Positions 7,898-17,265 are shown, numbered from the stretch's first letter. The stretch: DNA of 48,432 bases from Prevotellaceae bacterium (GCA_028726625.1 JAQYPT010000074.1:1-48432); one strand, 5' to 3'. Notes: a model not told the origin generated them from the letters alone. Made by a program: numbers and translations.

Positions 7898-8728
7898 TTA
7901 CTTCAATTCCAGCGGAACATATCCATTAGGGCGAACTCTCACCACCACACCATTGACCAAGGTTTTATATTCGCCGTTATCGAATTTCTGAACACTCATC
8001 TCGCTGATGGCTTCCCCAGGGATGTTGCCCATCGGATTTATCTCAAACTTGTTCTTCGCTTTAATAAATTGCTCTCTTGAAATGTTGATGGTGTTAGTGT
8101 ATGGCTTCAAGTTCATCGGAGTGTTGGATTTACGGAACGTGATTGCCTTGAACTGATGTATGTTTTCTGCATCGTTAGCCGCCAATACCAATCCTGGCAA
8201 ACCGCAAAGTTTCCAAGGTCCAAATGATACTGGTATCTCAGAAGAATACCAAACCGTCCACGTTCTGCCACCATATTCTCCCACTGCCTTTTGACAAGTG
8301 TATCCACAGACAGTGTTAGTTTCCTCTGAAAGGTTCCAATTGATGGGGGTGGCGCTCTCGGTATAACTGTAATAATTCGGTGTGATGACACTATAAACAG
8401 TCAACTTACCTTTAGGTTCATTTTGGGAAACAGACTGGTCGAAGAGCATATCGTTTCTCGTTTCTTGTGCCTTGAACTTTTGGATGTCTGCTTCGGGAGC
8501 CTTGCAAGCTATGGCTGAGTCTACTTGAAAGGTGGTATAATCAGAAAACTTTGCTGTGTTTCTGCCAATTTGAAGGATGGTAGAGGTTGCATCAATAGAA
8601 CCTTTGGTGTTCTTTACTTGATACTCGTAGATGCACTCGTATTCATCTATGGGAGAAGAACTTGCATTCTGTCCGAATGCTACAGATGTTAAGCTTACAG
8701 CAGCTGTCAGTAAGACAAACTTTTTCAT
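7898..8728 (-). CDS. GLPGLI family exported protein
   Basis: A 276-residue secreted protein with a signal peptide (MKKFVLLTAAVSLTSVAFG, cleavage before Q). The family-defining motif is present as KLCGLPGLVL near residues 171-180, in a context of beta-strand-rich sequence (YECIYEYQVKN, WYSSEIPVSFGPWKL). GLPGLI proteins are periplasmic or surface proteins of unknown function often encoded beside an outer-membrane receptor, as here. It is the first gene of the pair; the long gap upstream contains a palindrome at 8837-8860 that may act as its operator. Confidence 0.9.
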   Translation of the reverse strand: MKKFVLLTAAVSLTSVAFGQNASSSPIDEYECIYEYQVKNTKGSIDATSTILQIGRNTAKFSDYTTFQVDSAIACKAPEADIQKFKAQETRNDMLFDQSVSQNEPKGKLTVYSVITPNYYSYTESATPINWNLSEETNTVCGYTCQKAVGEYGGRTWTVWYSSEIPVSFGPWKLCGLPGLVLAANDAENIHQFKAITFRKSNTPMNLKPYTNTINISREQFIKAKNKFEINPMGNIPGEAISEMSVQKFDNGEYKTLVNGVVVRVRPNGYVPLELK

Positions 8729-8836
8729 ATTCTATGTTTTTTATAGTTGTTACTCATGTAATTTCGGTTGACTCATGGGAAAATTTAAAGATGTGGAAGG
8801 CTCAACTCTTGAAGTAGATTGACACTTCACAACCCT

Positions 8837-8860
8837 GTTGGTTGAATTTATTCAACCAAC
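8837..8860. repeat. Perfect 11-bp inverted repeat, possible operator
   Basis: GTTGGTTGAAT (8837-8847) and ATTCAACCAAC (8850-8860) form a perfect dyad with a 2-nt centre. Such a tight centre suits a dimeric DNA-binding protein better than an RNA hairpin. It lies 109 nt upstream of the GLPGLI start. Confidence 0.6.
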
Positions 8861-9133
8861 ACATATTTGAATATATGTCATCATTGTTGCTAAATTACAA
8901 TAAATCTCGTAAATTCGGTAATACTTTACAGATTGTTTTATGAAATACCCAACACCTTAACAAGTTTTAAACTTCGCAAGATGATACGTCAACCCACGGC
9001 TCTTTCATTGAAACAAGGTTGTTCGGTGTAAAAAAAACACCATGTTCTTTTGTATGAACACGAATGGAACTACCATTTTCGACGCGATGTGAAAATAATG
9101 CTGGAGGACAATCAACGACACCCGCCTTTTTTG

Positions 9134-9156
9134 TTAACAAACCTTTCGTTTGTTAA
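9134..9156. repeat. 9-bp inverted repeat
   Basis: TTAACAAAC (9134-9142) and GTTTGTTAA (9148-9156) with a 5-nt loop. It has no T-tract suited to a terminator. Function unknown. Confidence 0.5.
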
Positions 9157-9236
9157 ACCGATTCGTTTTCTTTGACAAAAATAAATTGAAAAATAGACAT
9201 AATTAGGAGATTACTTAGGCATTCAAAGTCTTAAAC

Positions 9237-9324
9237 TCATCATGTTTTACATTATTCACATGGAATTAATCTGCAATTAACATGCTTTTACCGTCCAATT
9301 TACATGCTTTAGCCGCCCAATCTC
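9237..9324 (+). repeat. Degenerate 22-nt tandem array (array A)
   Basis: CATG cores occur at 9259, 9281 and 9303, exactly 22 nt apart, preceded by less regular CAT cores at 9220 and 9241. The units at 9281 and 9303 share CATGCTTTaxCCGxCCAATxT. More degenerate ATG spacing of 22-23 nt also occurs around 9042-9089. The same style of unit is found at 23238-23325 and 41396-41509. Confidence 0.65.
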
Positions 9325-9664
9325 AATCCTATTAAAGGTCTTTTTTACACTAAATAGAGGGTTTTACGCGCCAAACACATTGCTTTTTGATTTCACTTTG
9401 GGACTAAAATCGCATAATATACTAACAGTCAAACAGATAACACAACTCTATCATGATTCGCTTATTTACAACACTCGAACAAGTTGGTTGAAAAAACGTC
9501 CAGCATTTGTGTTAAAAAGACGTTGCGACAGAAGGCATTTCACAGGTGAACCACCCGTTCGATTAAATAACAAAAAACGATAAGCAACATGGTTAAATAA
9601 TAGAGCCATGTACGCCAACCAACTCTTTTCCACCCCGAGAGGCTTATAATTCGGAAAAATTGCC

Positions 9665-9672
9665 TAAATTTG
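9665..9672 (+). promoter_or_regulatory. -7 element of the ftsE-lysC-lysA operon
   Basis: TAAATTTG, matching TAnnTTTG; no clear TTTG at -33. It predicts a leader of about 130 nt before the ATG at 9810. No lysine riboswitch fold was recognised in that leader. Confidence 0.4.
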
Positions 9673-9809
9673 CATCATACTTCAAGCGTATAAAATGTTT
9701 CGTTTAAAAGTAAAAAGACCAACAACGACCTCAATTGTAGGACAACCATTCTTGGCTATGTCATACCCCAACTGGCATTAAACAAAATCATCAAAAGGAA
9801 AAATCAGAT

Positions 9810-10550
9810 ATGTTAGTAGATTATCAAAAAGTTCAAATATTTCAAGCAGACAATCACATCTTGCAAGACGTTGACTTCAAAGTAGACGAAGGAGAGTTTA
9901 TCTATATCATCGGGAAGGTAGGTTCTGGCAAGAGTTCGCTGCTTAAAACCATGTATTGCGAATTGGATATCGAAGGCGATTCAGATACAAAAGCTGAAAT
10001 CCTTGACAGAGATATCACAAAGGTAAAACGCAACGAAGTGCCTGCGTTGAGAAAAGAAATGGGGATTATCTTTCAAGATTTCCAGCTTCTTCATGACAGA
10101 GATGTTTACAAAAACCTGTATTTCGTTTTGAAAGCAACAGGGTGGAAAGACAAGAACGAGATTAACCAGCGAATTGATGAAGTGCTCAATGATGTGGGTA
10201 TGATTGAGAAGAAGTACAAGATGCCTTACGAACTCTCTGGCGGTGAGCAGCAACGTATAGCCATTGCGAGAGCTTTGTTGAACAAGCCGAAGATTATCAT
10301 CGCCGATGAGCCTACCGGTAATTTGGATCCAGAAACGGCAAGTCACATCGTAAAGTTACTGAAAGACATCACCCAAACGGGAACAGCGGTGGTGATGTCC
10401 ACACACAACATCCCCATGTTAGACAAATTCCCAGGTATTGTATATCGTTGCAAAGATGGACACATCGCAGACATCACGAACGAATACAACAAAATTGACT
10501 TGCAAGAAGAAGCCGAGAGCGACTCGCAACCGTGTCCATCGGTTGAGTGA
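9810..10550 (+). CDS. ftsE: FtsE-like ABC transporter ATP-binding protein
   Basis: A 246-residue ATPase of the FtsE/LolD group: Walker [10 protein letters not shown] (about residues 35-43), Q-loop in IIFQDFQLL, signature LSGGEQQR, Walker [14 protein letters not shown] and switch His in MSTHN. FtsE with FtsX links divisome assembly to peptidoglycan hydrolysis. No ftsX is adjacent, so assignment to FtsE rather than a LolD-type exporter rests on sequence style. It is the first gene of a long plus-strand run, 36 nt before lysC. The C-terminus carries a 15-residue acidic extension. Confidence 0.85.
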   Translation: MLVDYQKVQIFQADNHILQDVDFKVDEGEFIYIIGKVGSGKSSLLKTMYCELDIEGDSDTKAEILDRDITKVKRNEVPALRKEMGIIFQDFQLLHDRDVYKNLYFVLKATGWKDKNEINQRIDEVLNDVGMIEKKYKMPYELSGGEQQRIAIARALLNKPKIIIADEPTGNLDPETASHIVKLLKDITQTGTAVVMSTHNIPMLDKFPGIVYRCKDGHIADITNEYNKIDLQEEAESDSQPCPSVE

Positions 10551-10586
10551 TAGACAATTCATATACGAAGCAATGTAAATATAATC

Positions 10587-11927
10587 ATGATGAAGGTGAT
10601 GAAATTTGGGGGAACCTCTGTAGGTTCTCCAGAACGAATGAAGAATGTAGCTTCACTCGTAACACGGTCAGGTGAGCAAACATTTGTTGTCCTGTCAGCC
10701 ATGTCCGGCACTACCAACACGCTGATAGAGATAGCCGATTATCTCTACAAGAAGAATCCGGAAGGCGCCAATGAGGTAATTAACACATTGGAAGAGAAAT
10801 ACATGCAACACGTAGACGAGTTGTATGCGACGGATGAATACAAGTCGAAGACCCGCCAGTTCCTGGTAAGCGAATTCGAATATCTTCGTTCGTTTACCAA
10901 AGATCTTTTTACATCGTTCGAAGAGAAGTGCATTGTAGCGCAAGGCGAAATCATGAGTACCAACATGGTGGTAAACTATTTGCAGGAGCAGGGTGTTCAC
11001 GCAGTTCTTCTATCGGCTTTGGATTTTATGAGAACAGACAAGAATGCTGAACCAGACCCACCCTACATCAAGGAAAAACTCTCTGCCATCATGGCTGACA
11101 ATGAGGGCTACCAAATTTATATCACCCAAGGCTTTATCTGCCGAAATGCTTATGGAGAGGTAGACAACCTACTGCGAGGCGGTTCCGACTACACGGCTTC
11201 TTTGATTGGAGCAGCGCTCAACGCTGAAGAAATTGTCATCTGGACCGACATCGACGGCATGCACAACAACGACCCACGCATCGTTGACAAGACTGATGCC
11301 GTGCATCAACTCAACTTTGAAGAAGCTGCCGAGCTGGCTTACTTCGGAGCCAAAATCCTCCACCCCACCTGCGTCCAGCCTGCCAAATACGCAGGCATTC
11401 CCGTTCGACTGAAGAATACGATGGAACCCGATGCATACGGCACGCTCATTGACAACGTGATAGTTCGTGGAAAAATCAAAGCAGTTGCGGCCAAAGACAA
11501 CATCGTTGCCATCAAAATCAAATCGTCCAGGATGTTGCTTGCGACTGGATTCCTAAGAAAAGTGTTTGAGATTTTTGAAAGCTATCAAACGCCCATTGAC
11601 ATGATTGCCACCAGCGAGGTGGGCTTGTCCATGAGCATTGACAACGCCACGCATCTGGATGAAATCGTTGATGAATTGAAAAAATACGGTACCGTGACCG
11701 TTGATACCGACATGTGCATCATCTGCGTCGTTGGTGATTTAGACTGGAGCAATGTTGGATTCGAAACACTTGCCTTGGATGCCATGAAGAACATTCCGGT
11801 TCGCATGATTTCCTATGGTGGCAGCAATTATAACATTTCTTTCTTGGTGAGGGATGCTGACAAGAAGCGAGCGTTGCAAAGTTTGAGTGACTTGCTGTTT
11901 GAAACAACCTGTGCGAACGGTAATTAA
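10587..11927 (+). CDS. lysC: Aspartate kinase (monofunctional)
   Basis: This enzyme phosphorylates L-aspartate, the first step to lysine, diaminopimelate, methionine and threonine. The 446-residue protein has the kinase motif VMKFGGTSVGSPERMK at its N-terminus, GGSDYTASLIGAAL and VIWTDIDGMHNNDPRIV in the catalytic domain, and C-terminal ACT domains (from about residue 310, MLLATGFLRKVFEIFE, MIATSEVGLSMSID) that normally give feedback control. There is no fused homoserine dehydrogenase. ATG codons at 10587 and 10590 are both possible. It lies 9 nt before lysA, placing first and last steps of lysine synthesis together. Confidence 0.96.
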   Translation: MMKVMKFGGTSVGSPERMKNVASLVTRSGEQTFVVLSAMSGTTNTLIEIADYLYKKNPEGANEVINTLEEKYMQHVDELYATDEYKSKTRQFLVSEFEYLRSFTKDLFTSFEEKCIVAQGEIMSTNMVVNYLQEQGVHAVLLSALDFMRTDKNAEPDPPYIKEKLSAIMADNEGYQIYITQGFICRNAYGEVDNLLRGGSDYTASLIGAALNAEEIVIWTDIDGMHNNDPRIVDKTDAVHQLNFEEAAELAYFGAKILHPTCVQPAKYAGIPVRLKNTMEPDAYGTLIDNVIVRGKIKAVAAKDNIVAIKIKSSRMLLATGFLRKVFEIFESYQTPIDMIATSEVGLSMSIDNATHLDEIVDELKKYGTVTVDTDMCIICVVGDLDWSNVGFETLALDAMKNIPVRMISYGGSNYNISFLVRDADKKRALQSLSDLLFETTCANGN

Positions 11928-11936
11928 CGGGAAGCT

Positions 11937-13094
11937 ATGCATCAGTTGGTTTCATTAGACAAACTTAGCACCAAGCAAACGCCGTTTTATTATTATGATA
12001 CGGCTTTGCTGAAAGAAACGCTCCAAGCCATCAAGACTGAAATTGAGCCTTATGAACGTTTCCAAGTTCATTATGCCGTCAAGGCAAATGCCAACGCAAA
12101 GCTACTCAACATCATCAGTCAGGCCGGATTAGAGGCCGACTGCGTGAGTGGTGGAGAAATACTGGCTACCATTGATGCAGGCTTTTCACCCAACAAGATT
12201 GTTTATGCTGGCGTTGGCAAAAGTGACTGGGAAATCGCTTTGGGCATTGACCAAGAGATTCTTTGCTTCAACGTTGAGAGCATTGCCGAGCTTGAAGTTA
12301 TCAACGAGATTGCTGAAAAAAAAGGTAAAATCGCACGCATTGCCTTGCGAATCAACCCTGACGTGGAAGCTCATACCCATGCGAACATCACGACAGGACT
12401 GGCCGAAAACAAGTTTGGTATTGCCTTGTGTGAGATGAAAACCGCCCTTGAGGCGTGTTTGCGGATGAAGAATGTGAGGTTTACCGGCCTACATTTTCAT
12501 ATCGGTTCACAAATTCTTGACATGCGTGACTTTGTTTCTTTGTGCGATCGAATCAATCAATTGCAGGAAGAACTGCACCAACATCATGTTCATGTTGAGC
12601 GTATTAACGTTGGCGGAGGATTGGGTGTGAACTACGAACATCCTGACCAGCAACCCATTCCTGATTTCAAAGCATATTTTCAGACATACGCCCAGCACTT
12701 GAAGTTGTACCCACATCAAACACTACATTTCGAACTTGGACGCTCTGTCGTTGCACAATGTGGAAGTTTAATCACCAAAGTGCTGTACGTCAAACAAGGC
12801 GTACGCAAAAAGTTTTGTATCGTTGACGCCGGTATGACCGATTTCATCAGACCCGCTCTGTATCAATCGCACCACCAGATAGAGAATCTTTCCAGCAATG
12901 ACGCTCATGAAACCTATGACGTGGTGGGGCCAATATGTGAGTCGAGTGACGTGTTTGCCAAAGCCATTGATTTGAACCAATGTCATCGCGGCGACCTGTT
13001 GGCCATCCGGTCTGCGGGTGCTTATGGCGAAGTGATGGCCAGCCAATACAATTGTAGGAAACTACCCGAAGGTTATTTAACAGAAGATTTATAA
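11937..13094 (+). CDS. lysA: Diaminopimelate decarboxylase
   Basis: A PLP enzyme of fold type III that decarboxylates meso-diaminopimelate to lysine. The 385-residue protein shows the PLP-lysine motif HYAVKANAN (about residues 45-53), the phosphate-binding region GLHFHIGSQ and NVGGGLGVNYEHPD, and the second-subunit motif CESSDVFA near residue 326. It directly follows lysC (9 nt) and precedes a glycosyltransferase gene by about 20 nt. Confidence 0.96.
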   Translation: MHQLVSLDKLSTKQTPFYYYDTALLKETLQAIKTEIEPYERFQVHYAVKANANAKLLNIISQAGLEADCVSGGEILATIDAGFSPNKIVYAGVGKSDWEIALGIDQEILCFNVESIAELEVINEIAEKKGKIARIALRINPDVEAHTHANITTGLAENKFGIALCEMKTALEACLRMKNVRFTGLHFHIGSQILDMRDFVSLCDRINQLQEELHQHHVHVERINVGGGLGVNYEHPDQQPIPDFKAYFQTYAQHLKLYPHQTLHFELGRSVVAQCGSLITKVLYVKQGVRKKFCIVDAGMTDFIRPALYQSHHQIENLSSNDAHETYDVVGPICESSDVFAKAIDLNQCHRGDLLAIRSAGAYGEVMASQYNCRKLPEGYLTEDL

Positions 13095-13116
13095 TATTGT
13101 AGAATCATTCGTGTCT

Positions 13117-14346
13117 ATGTTTTTTGACCAGTTGACCATCATATTAAGCTCTATCACGCTGCTGCTTGCAGTGGCTGCTCCTTTTTTTTCTCCCTTCTAT
13201 CGGTTTAGGAAAATCGTGAAGAGGCTTCAATCCTCCCACCTCCAGGAGAAAGAATCTGCTGCTTTGGACAGCTTTCAAGAAGAGAACTTTGCCCAAGAAC
13301 CAACAAAAGCTTGCTCAATCCCTACGAAAACATCAGTTCCCATCACCGTACTGCTTACCGTACACGACCAAGCCAAGGAGCTGGAGATGCACTTATCCTC
13401 CTTCTTTTCACAGGAGTTTGACAACGATTTTCAGGTCGTTGTCGTAGCAGAGCAAGGTGACAGCGAGACTGAAGACGTATTGAAGCGGTATGAAAACGAT
13501 TCACATCTTTACGCAACGTTCATCCCTTCATCCTCGCGCTACATGAGTAAAAAGAAGTTGGCTGTTACTCTTGGAGTAAAGGCGGCAAAGTATGAATGGA
13601 TCATCATGACCGATGCCGGTTGTACACCCGCTTCTCCTTATTGGTTGCAATGCATGTCGAAGGCTTGCAATGAGAACAACAAACTGGTGCTGGGGTATAG
13701 CAACTACACGGCGAAAACAGCTGACTTTCGCCGACTTGAACAGCTGTATATAGAACTGTACCTTATGAAGAAGGCGGAGAACGGTATTGCCTATCGCACC
13801 AATTCTGCCAATTTGGCGTTTCGAAAAAGTATGTTTCTACAAGGAGAAGGCTATCGAGGCAACCTTCACCTGCTACGCGGTGAATACGATTTCATCGTCA
13901 ACAAATATGCGGAAAAAGACTCATCCGCACTCATGATGGAGCAAGATGCATGGATTATAGAAGACGAGCCACTGCAAAAGAAATGGCTCAACAAGCATCT
14001 TTTCTATCAAGAAACACGCAAATATCTCAACCGGTCAACGCCCATGCGCATGCTGTTCAATTTGGATACGATACTCTTGCATACCTCCTACCTATTCATC
14101 TTGGCCATGATGGTATATGGTGGTGTACACATGAATTACACGTTACTCGTGACAGCCGTGGTTTCTTTGCTCCTTACGGTCATCCTGCGTGTACGATTTG
14201 CCAAGAGAACGCTTACATATTTCTTGGAAGATATCGCACTTTGGAAGGTCATACCCTTTGAAATCAGCATGATGTGGAGAAATCTATCTTACCGTTTGAG
14301 ATACGTCAGAGCAGACAAAAACGATTTCACCAGCCATAAACTATAG
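13117..14346 (+). CDS. Membrane-anchored family 2 glycosyltransferase
   Basis: A 409-residue protein with one N-terminal membrane helix (about 3-25), a GT2-type catalytic domain (from about residue 70: PITVLLTVHDQAKELEMHL, then YEWIIMTDAGCTPASPYWL) and two C-terminal membrane helices. The usual DxD metal motif appears as TDAGC. It probably adds sugars to an envelope glycan on the inner face of the membrane (inference). A GTG at 13111 is an alternative start two codons upstream. Its stop is followed within 3 nt by the next gene. Confidence 0.8.
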   Translation: MFFDQLTIILSSITLLLAVAAPFFSPFYRFRKIVKRLQSSHLQEKESAALDSFQEENFAQEPTKACSIPTKTSVPITVLLTVHDQAKELEMHLSSFFSQEFDNDFQVVVVAEQGDSETEDVLKRYENDSHLYATFIPSSSRYMSKKKLAVTLGVKAAKYEWIIMTDAGCTPASPYWLQCMSKACNENNKLVLGYSNYTAKTADFRRLEQLYIELYLMKKAENGIAYRTNSANLAFRKSMFLQGEGYRGNLHLLRGEYDFIVNKYAEKDSSALMMEQDAWIIEDEPLQKKWLNKHLFYQETRKYLNRSTPMRMLFNLDTILLHTSYLFILAMMVYGGVHMNYTLLVTAVVSLLLTVILRVRFAKRTLTYFLEDIALWKVIPFEISMMWRNLSYRLRYVRADKNDFTSHKL

Positions 14347-14348
14347 TG

Positions 14349-15185
14349 ATGAGAGTAGAACTATACATGTCCAAGAAGGCAGCGGGCAGTCCCGACTATC
14401 AAGCTCATCTGTTGATGATTCAACAGTATCTTCAGAGATACGACGAGATAGAGCTGTCTCATGAGTTCCCCGACATCGTGCATGTTTTCGGAGCTTGGGA
14501 TGCTTCGGCTCATAAGAAATTGGAACAATGTCACAGATTATTGATTCCAATAGCCTTCTCTTCCTTGGGACAACTGGCTCCGTGGCATTTCCCAAAGCAC
14601 CCAACTCCCACCCAAGTTTTGCAGACATCTGCCCAGAAAAAAGCAACCCAACAGGCTTCGGCCCTCATCGTTTGGGGAGGAATTGAAAAGCAGGAAATGG
14701 AAAAGAGGAAATGGAATGAGCAAATTCACGTCATACCCAATGCCGTGACTACCTCCATGATTTCGCCCGAAGAGATGGCTCATGAAACGATGAAGCTGTA
14801 TCACAAGATTCTAGAGGCGCACGACCGGCTGACTCACCAACGCATCCGAGAGAAATTAACCATCTTTCTCAATGGCGAAAGTCCTGAAAAAGAGGTGTGC
14901 CATGCCCTTCTCTATCTGCGTTATCAATATCACCGTCGCAACATTAAGAAACAATCGTTGCAAGAACTGAACGATACGCTGAACAGCTTGGAATACGATG
15001 AAGACGTACTCAACGATATGCTGGAGCAGCTGAATGAAGCACAATTCGCGGCTCGTATCATGCAGGTTTTGAGTGAAGATTACCAACTTACAGAAGGGTT
15101 CATGTCATTAAATCCCCTTGATGACAAACACACCAAAAGGCTAAGAGAAGCCGTCAACACAATAGAACAGAATACAATAAAATAA
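14349..15185 (+). CDS. Glycosyltransferase-like protein (GT4 style), unknown activity
   Basis: A 278-residue soluble protein. The N-terminal part resembles the acceptor domain of GT4 enzymes (DIVHVFGAWDASAHKKLEQCHR, LIPIAFSSLGQLAPW, then IHVIPNAV at the inter-domain position). The expected nucleotide-sugar domain with its E-x7-E motif is absent and is replaced by a helical, charged C-terminal half (ETMKLYHKILEAHDR, LQELNDTLNSLEYDEDVLND). It may be a degenerate transferase or a partner of the preceding GT2. It starts right behind that gene and its stop abuts the fbp ATG. Confidence 0.6.
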   Translation: MRVELYMSKKAAGSPDYQAHLLMIQQYLQRYDEIELSHEFPDIVHVFGAWDASAHKKLEQCHRLLIPIAFSSLGQLAPWHFPKHPTPTQVLQTSAQKKATQQASALIVWGGIEKQEMEKRKWNEQIHVIPNAVTTSMISPEEMAHETMKLYHKILEAHDRLTHQRIREKLTIFLNGESPEKEVCHALLYLRYQYHRRNIKKQSLQELNDTLNSLEYDEDVLNDMLEQLNEAQFAARIMQVLSEDYQLTEGFMSLNPLDDKHTKRLREAVNTIEQNTIK

Positions 15186-17189
15186 ATGGAAATGGAATAC
15201 AAGCACCCTACCCCAGAAGATTTAAGATATTTAGAATTACTGTCACAGTCGTTTCCCACAATCGCCGATGCAAGTACCGAAATCATTAACTTGCAGGCAA
15301 TTCTGCATCTACCCAAGGGAACAGAACACTTTTTGGCAGACATTCACGGAGAGAATGAGGCTTTTCAGCATGTGTTAAAGAATGCATCTGGCAACATCAA
15401 GCGCAAAGTGAGCGAACTCTTTGGCAACACCTTGCGAGAGAGTGAGAAGCGAGAGTTATGCACACTGATTTATTACCCCGAACAGAAACTGCAATTGGTC
15501 AAAGCTGCCGAACAGGATATTTACGATTGGTATCACATTACCCTGCACCAGTTGGTAATGGTGTGTCGTGATGTGTCCAGCAAATATACGCGCTCGAAAG
15601 TGAGAAAAGCACTGCCCAAAGATTTCAGTTACATCATTCAAGAGCTCTTGCACGAAAATGCTGGCGTTACGAATAAGGTGGCATATTACAACGTTATCCT
15701 TGAGACCATTATCTCTACTGGACGTGCCGATGACTTTATCATTGCCTTGGCACACGTCATTCAACGACTGGTGATAGACCAACTGCACATCTTGGGCGAT
15801 GTGTACGACCGTGGACCGGGTGCACACATCATCATGGACACCATGGAACACTACCACAGTTGGGACATTCAGTGGGGAAACCACGACGTGCTATGGATGG
15901 GGGCATGTGCAGGAAATAATGCGTGTATCTGCAATGTCATCCGCTTGTCGCTGCGATATGCCAACCTCACCACCTTGGAAGAGGGGTATGGTATCAACTT
16001 AGTGCCATTAGCTACCTTTGCCATGGAGACCTATGGAGACGACCCTTGCGAGGCTTTTTATCCCAAACTCAGTGGGGGTTCCAAAGAAGTAGCAGAGAAG
16101 ACGCTGCGCCTCACAGCACTCATGCACAAGGCAATTGCCATTATTCAGTTCAAGGAAGAGGCACAACTCTATGAACGTCATCCGGAGTGGAAGATGCAAA
16201 ACAGAGCACTCTTCAACTTTGTGAACTATAAGAAGGGCACTATCACATTGGACGGAAAAGAATATGAGCTTCACGATCATTATTTCCCCACAGTAGATCC
16301 TAATCATCCCAATGAATTGACGCCCGAAGAAAAGGAACTGATGCAACGACTTCGCCATTCGTTCATGGTCAGCGAGAAACTGCACAAGCACATGCGATTG
16401 CTTTTGCAACATGGGTGTATGTACGCCATCTTTAACGGCAACTTGCTGTTTCACGCCTCTATCCCACTCAACGAGGACGGCACATTGAAAGAAGTAGAGA
16501 TTTATCCCGGACGGAAATATGTGGGAAGACAATTGATGCACCAGACGGGCATGATGATACGTACCGCCTTCCAACATGACGCTCCAAACGATGAACACCA
16601 ATATGCCATCGACTATTTCCTCTACCTGTGGTGTGGTCCCGATAGTCCTTTGTTCAACAAGTCAAAGATGTCCACCTTCGAGCGATATTTCATTGCCGAC
16701 AAAGAGACGCACCATGAAGAGAAGGGTAACTACTTCAAACTGCGTAATCAAGAAGCAATAGTGGACCAAATCTTGGATGCCTTCGACGTAAAAGACCCCA
16801 ATCGACACATCATCAACGGCCATGTCCCCGTACATGTGATGAATGGCGAGAATCCTATCAAAGCCAACGGAAAGCTCATGGTGATTGACGGAGGCTTTTC
16901 ACAAGCCTACCACAAAGAGACTGGTATTGCTGGCTACACCTTGGTGTACCATAGTAGAGGTTTCCAATTGGTGCAGCACGAGCCTTTTACCAACACCGAA
17001 GATGCCATTTTGCAAGGCACGGATATCATCGGAACGACGCAAATTGTTGAGATGAGTGCACACCGCATGCTGGTGGCAGACACGGACAAAGGTGCAGAAC
17101 TCAAACAACAAATCAAGGACTTGGAAGCACTGCTCGATGCTTATCGCCATGGTGTGTTGAAAGAGAGAGACCGTCAGATGCGAAAATAA
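15186..17189 (+). CDS. fbp: Fructose-1,6-bisphosphatase, class III
   Basis: Gluconeogenic enzyme that hydrolyses fructose 1,6-bisphosphate; class III is the large metallophosphatase-type form of Firmicutes and Bacteroidota. The 667-residue protein has calcineurin-like phosphatase motifs ADIHGE (about 51-56), GDVYDRGPG (about 204-212) and WGNHDVLWMG, and a C-terminal NGHVPV block, fitting the family's usual length of about 650-670. It begins immediately after the previous stop (TAAATG). An insertion sequence begins 1 nt after its own stop, so any native terminator has been displaced. Confidence 0.95.
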   Translation: MEMEYKHPTPEDLRYLELLSQSFPTIADASTEIINLQAILHLPKGTEHFLADIHGENEAFQHVLKNASGNIKRKVSELFGNTLRESEKRELCTLIYYPEQKLQLVKAAEQDIYDWYHITLHQLVMVCRDVSSKYTRSKVRKALPKDFSYIIQELLHENAGVTNKVAYYNVILETIISTGRADDFIIALAHVIQRLVIDQLHILGDVYDRGPGAHIIMDTMEHYHSWDIQWGNHDVLWMGACAGNNACICNVIRLSLRYANLTTLEEGYGINLVPLATFAMETYGDDPCEAFYPKLSGGSKEVAEKTLRLTALMHKAIAIIQFKEEAQLYERHPEWKMQNRALFNFVNYKKGTITLDGKEYELHDHYFPTVDPNHPNELTPEEKELMQRLRHSFMVSEKLHKHMRLLLQHGCMYAIFNGNLLFHASIPLNEDGTLKEVEIYPGRKYVGRQLMHQTGMMIRTAFQHDAPNDEHQYAIDYFLYLWCGPDSPLFNKSKMSTFERYFIADKETHHEEKGNYFKLRNQEAIVDQILDAFDVKDPNRHIINGHVPVHVMNGENPIKANGKLMVIDGGFSQAYHKETGIAGYTLVYHSRGFQLVQHEPFTNTEDAILQGTDIIGTTQIVEMSAHRMLVADTDKGAELKQQIKDLEALLDAYRHGVLKERDRQMRK

Positions 17190-17190
17190 T

Positions 17191-17230
17191 GGCGTAATGG
17201 ACATTTGGTAGGCTGAAAAGCTCCAGATGT
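17191..17230. repeat. Left terminal inverted repeat of the IS
   Basis: Begins GGCGTAATGGACATTTGGTA and continues to GCTCCAGATGT; matches the reverse complement of 18219-18259 with a single 1-nt gap in an A-run. Confidence 0.88.
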
Positions 17231-17241
17231 CCTTTATTTAT

Positions 17242-17249
17242 TACCTTTG
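17242..17249 (+). promoter_or_regulatory. -7 element of the transposase gene
   Basis: TACCTTTG (TAnnTTTG) inside the element, 16 nt before the ATG at 17266. No matching -33 at the usual distance; the TTTG in the left repeat is 34 nt away. Confidence 0.4.
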
Positions 17250-17265
17250 TGCCATTTGAAAACCT

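Larger units (their letters stand above)
8729..9809. other. 1.08-kb gene-free divergent region with repeats
   Basis: No convincing gene is seen between the GLPGLI gene and the FtsE-like gene. A 67-codon frame at 9380-9583 has no start signal or protein-like composition. The region holds an inverted repeat at 8837-8860, a second at 8862-8879 (ACATAT/ATATGT), a 9-bp stem at 9134-9156, a GGTGT/ACACC hairpin at 9025-9041, a 22-nt periodic array at 9237-9324, and a -7 element at 9665-9672 for the plus-strand operon. Confidence 0.7.

Noticed and set aside
9380..9583. 67-residue open frame in the large gap
   Set aside because: No start signal, no promoter and a composition (many Arg, Lys, Thr, Leu) expected by chance; ends in basic low-complexity text.
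9673..9809. Lysine riboswitch upstream of the lysC/lysA operon
   Set aside because: The 130-nt leader lacks recognisable lysine-riboswitch helices and is separated from lysC by the ftsE gene.
16008..16601. 197-residue minus-strand frame opposite fbp
   Set aside because: Shadow of the fbp gene; the plus-strand protein carries all the conserved fructose-bisphosphatase motifs.
17182..17190. Possible target-site duplication of the IS
   Set aside because: GAAAATAAT on the left and AGAAAAGAA on the right are both A-rich but not direct repeats in any register of 8-9 nt.
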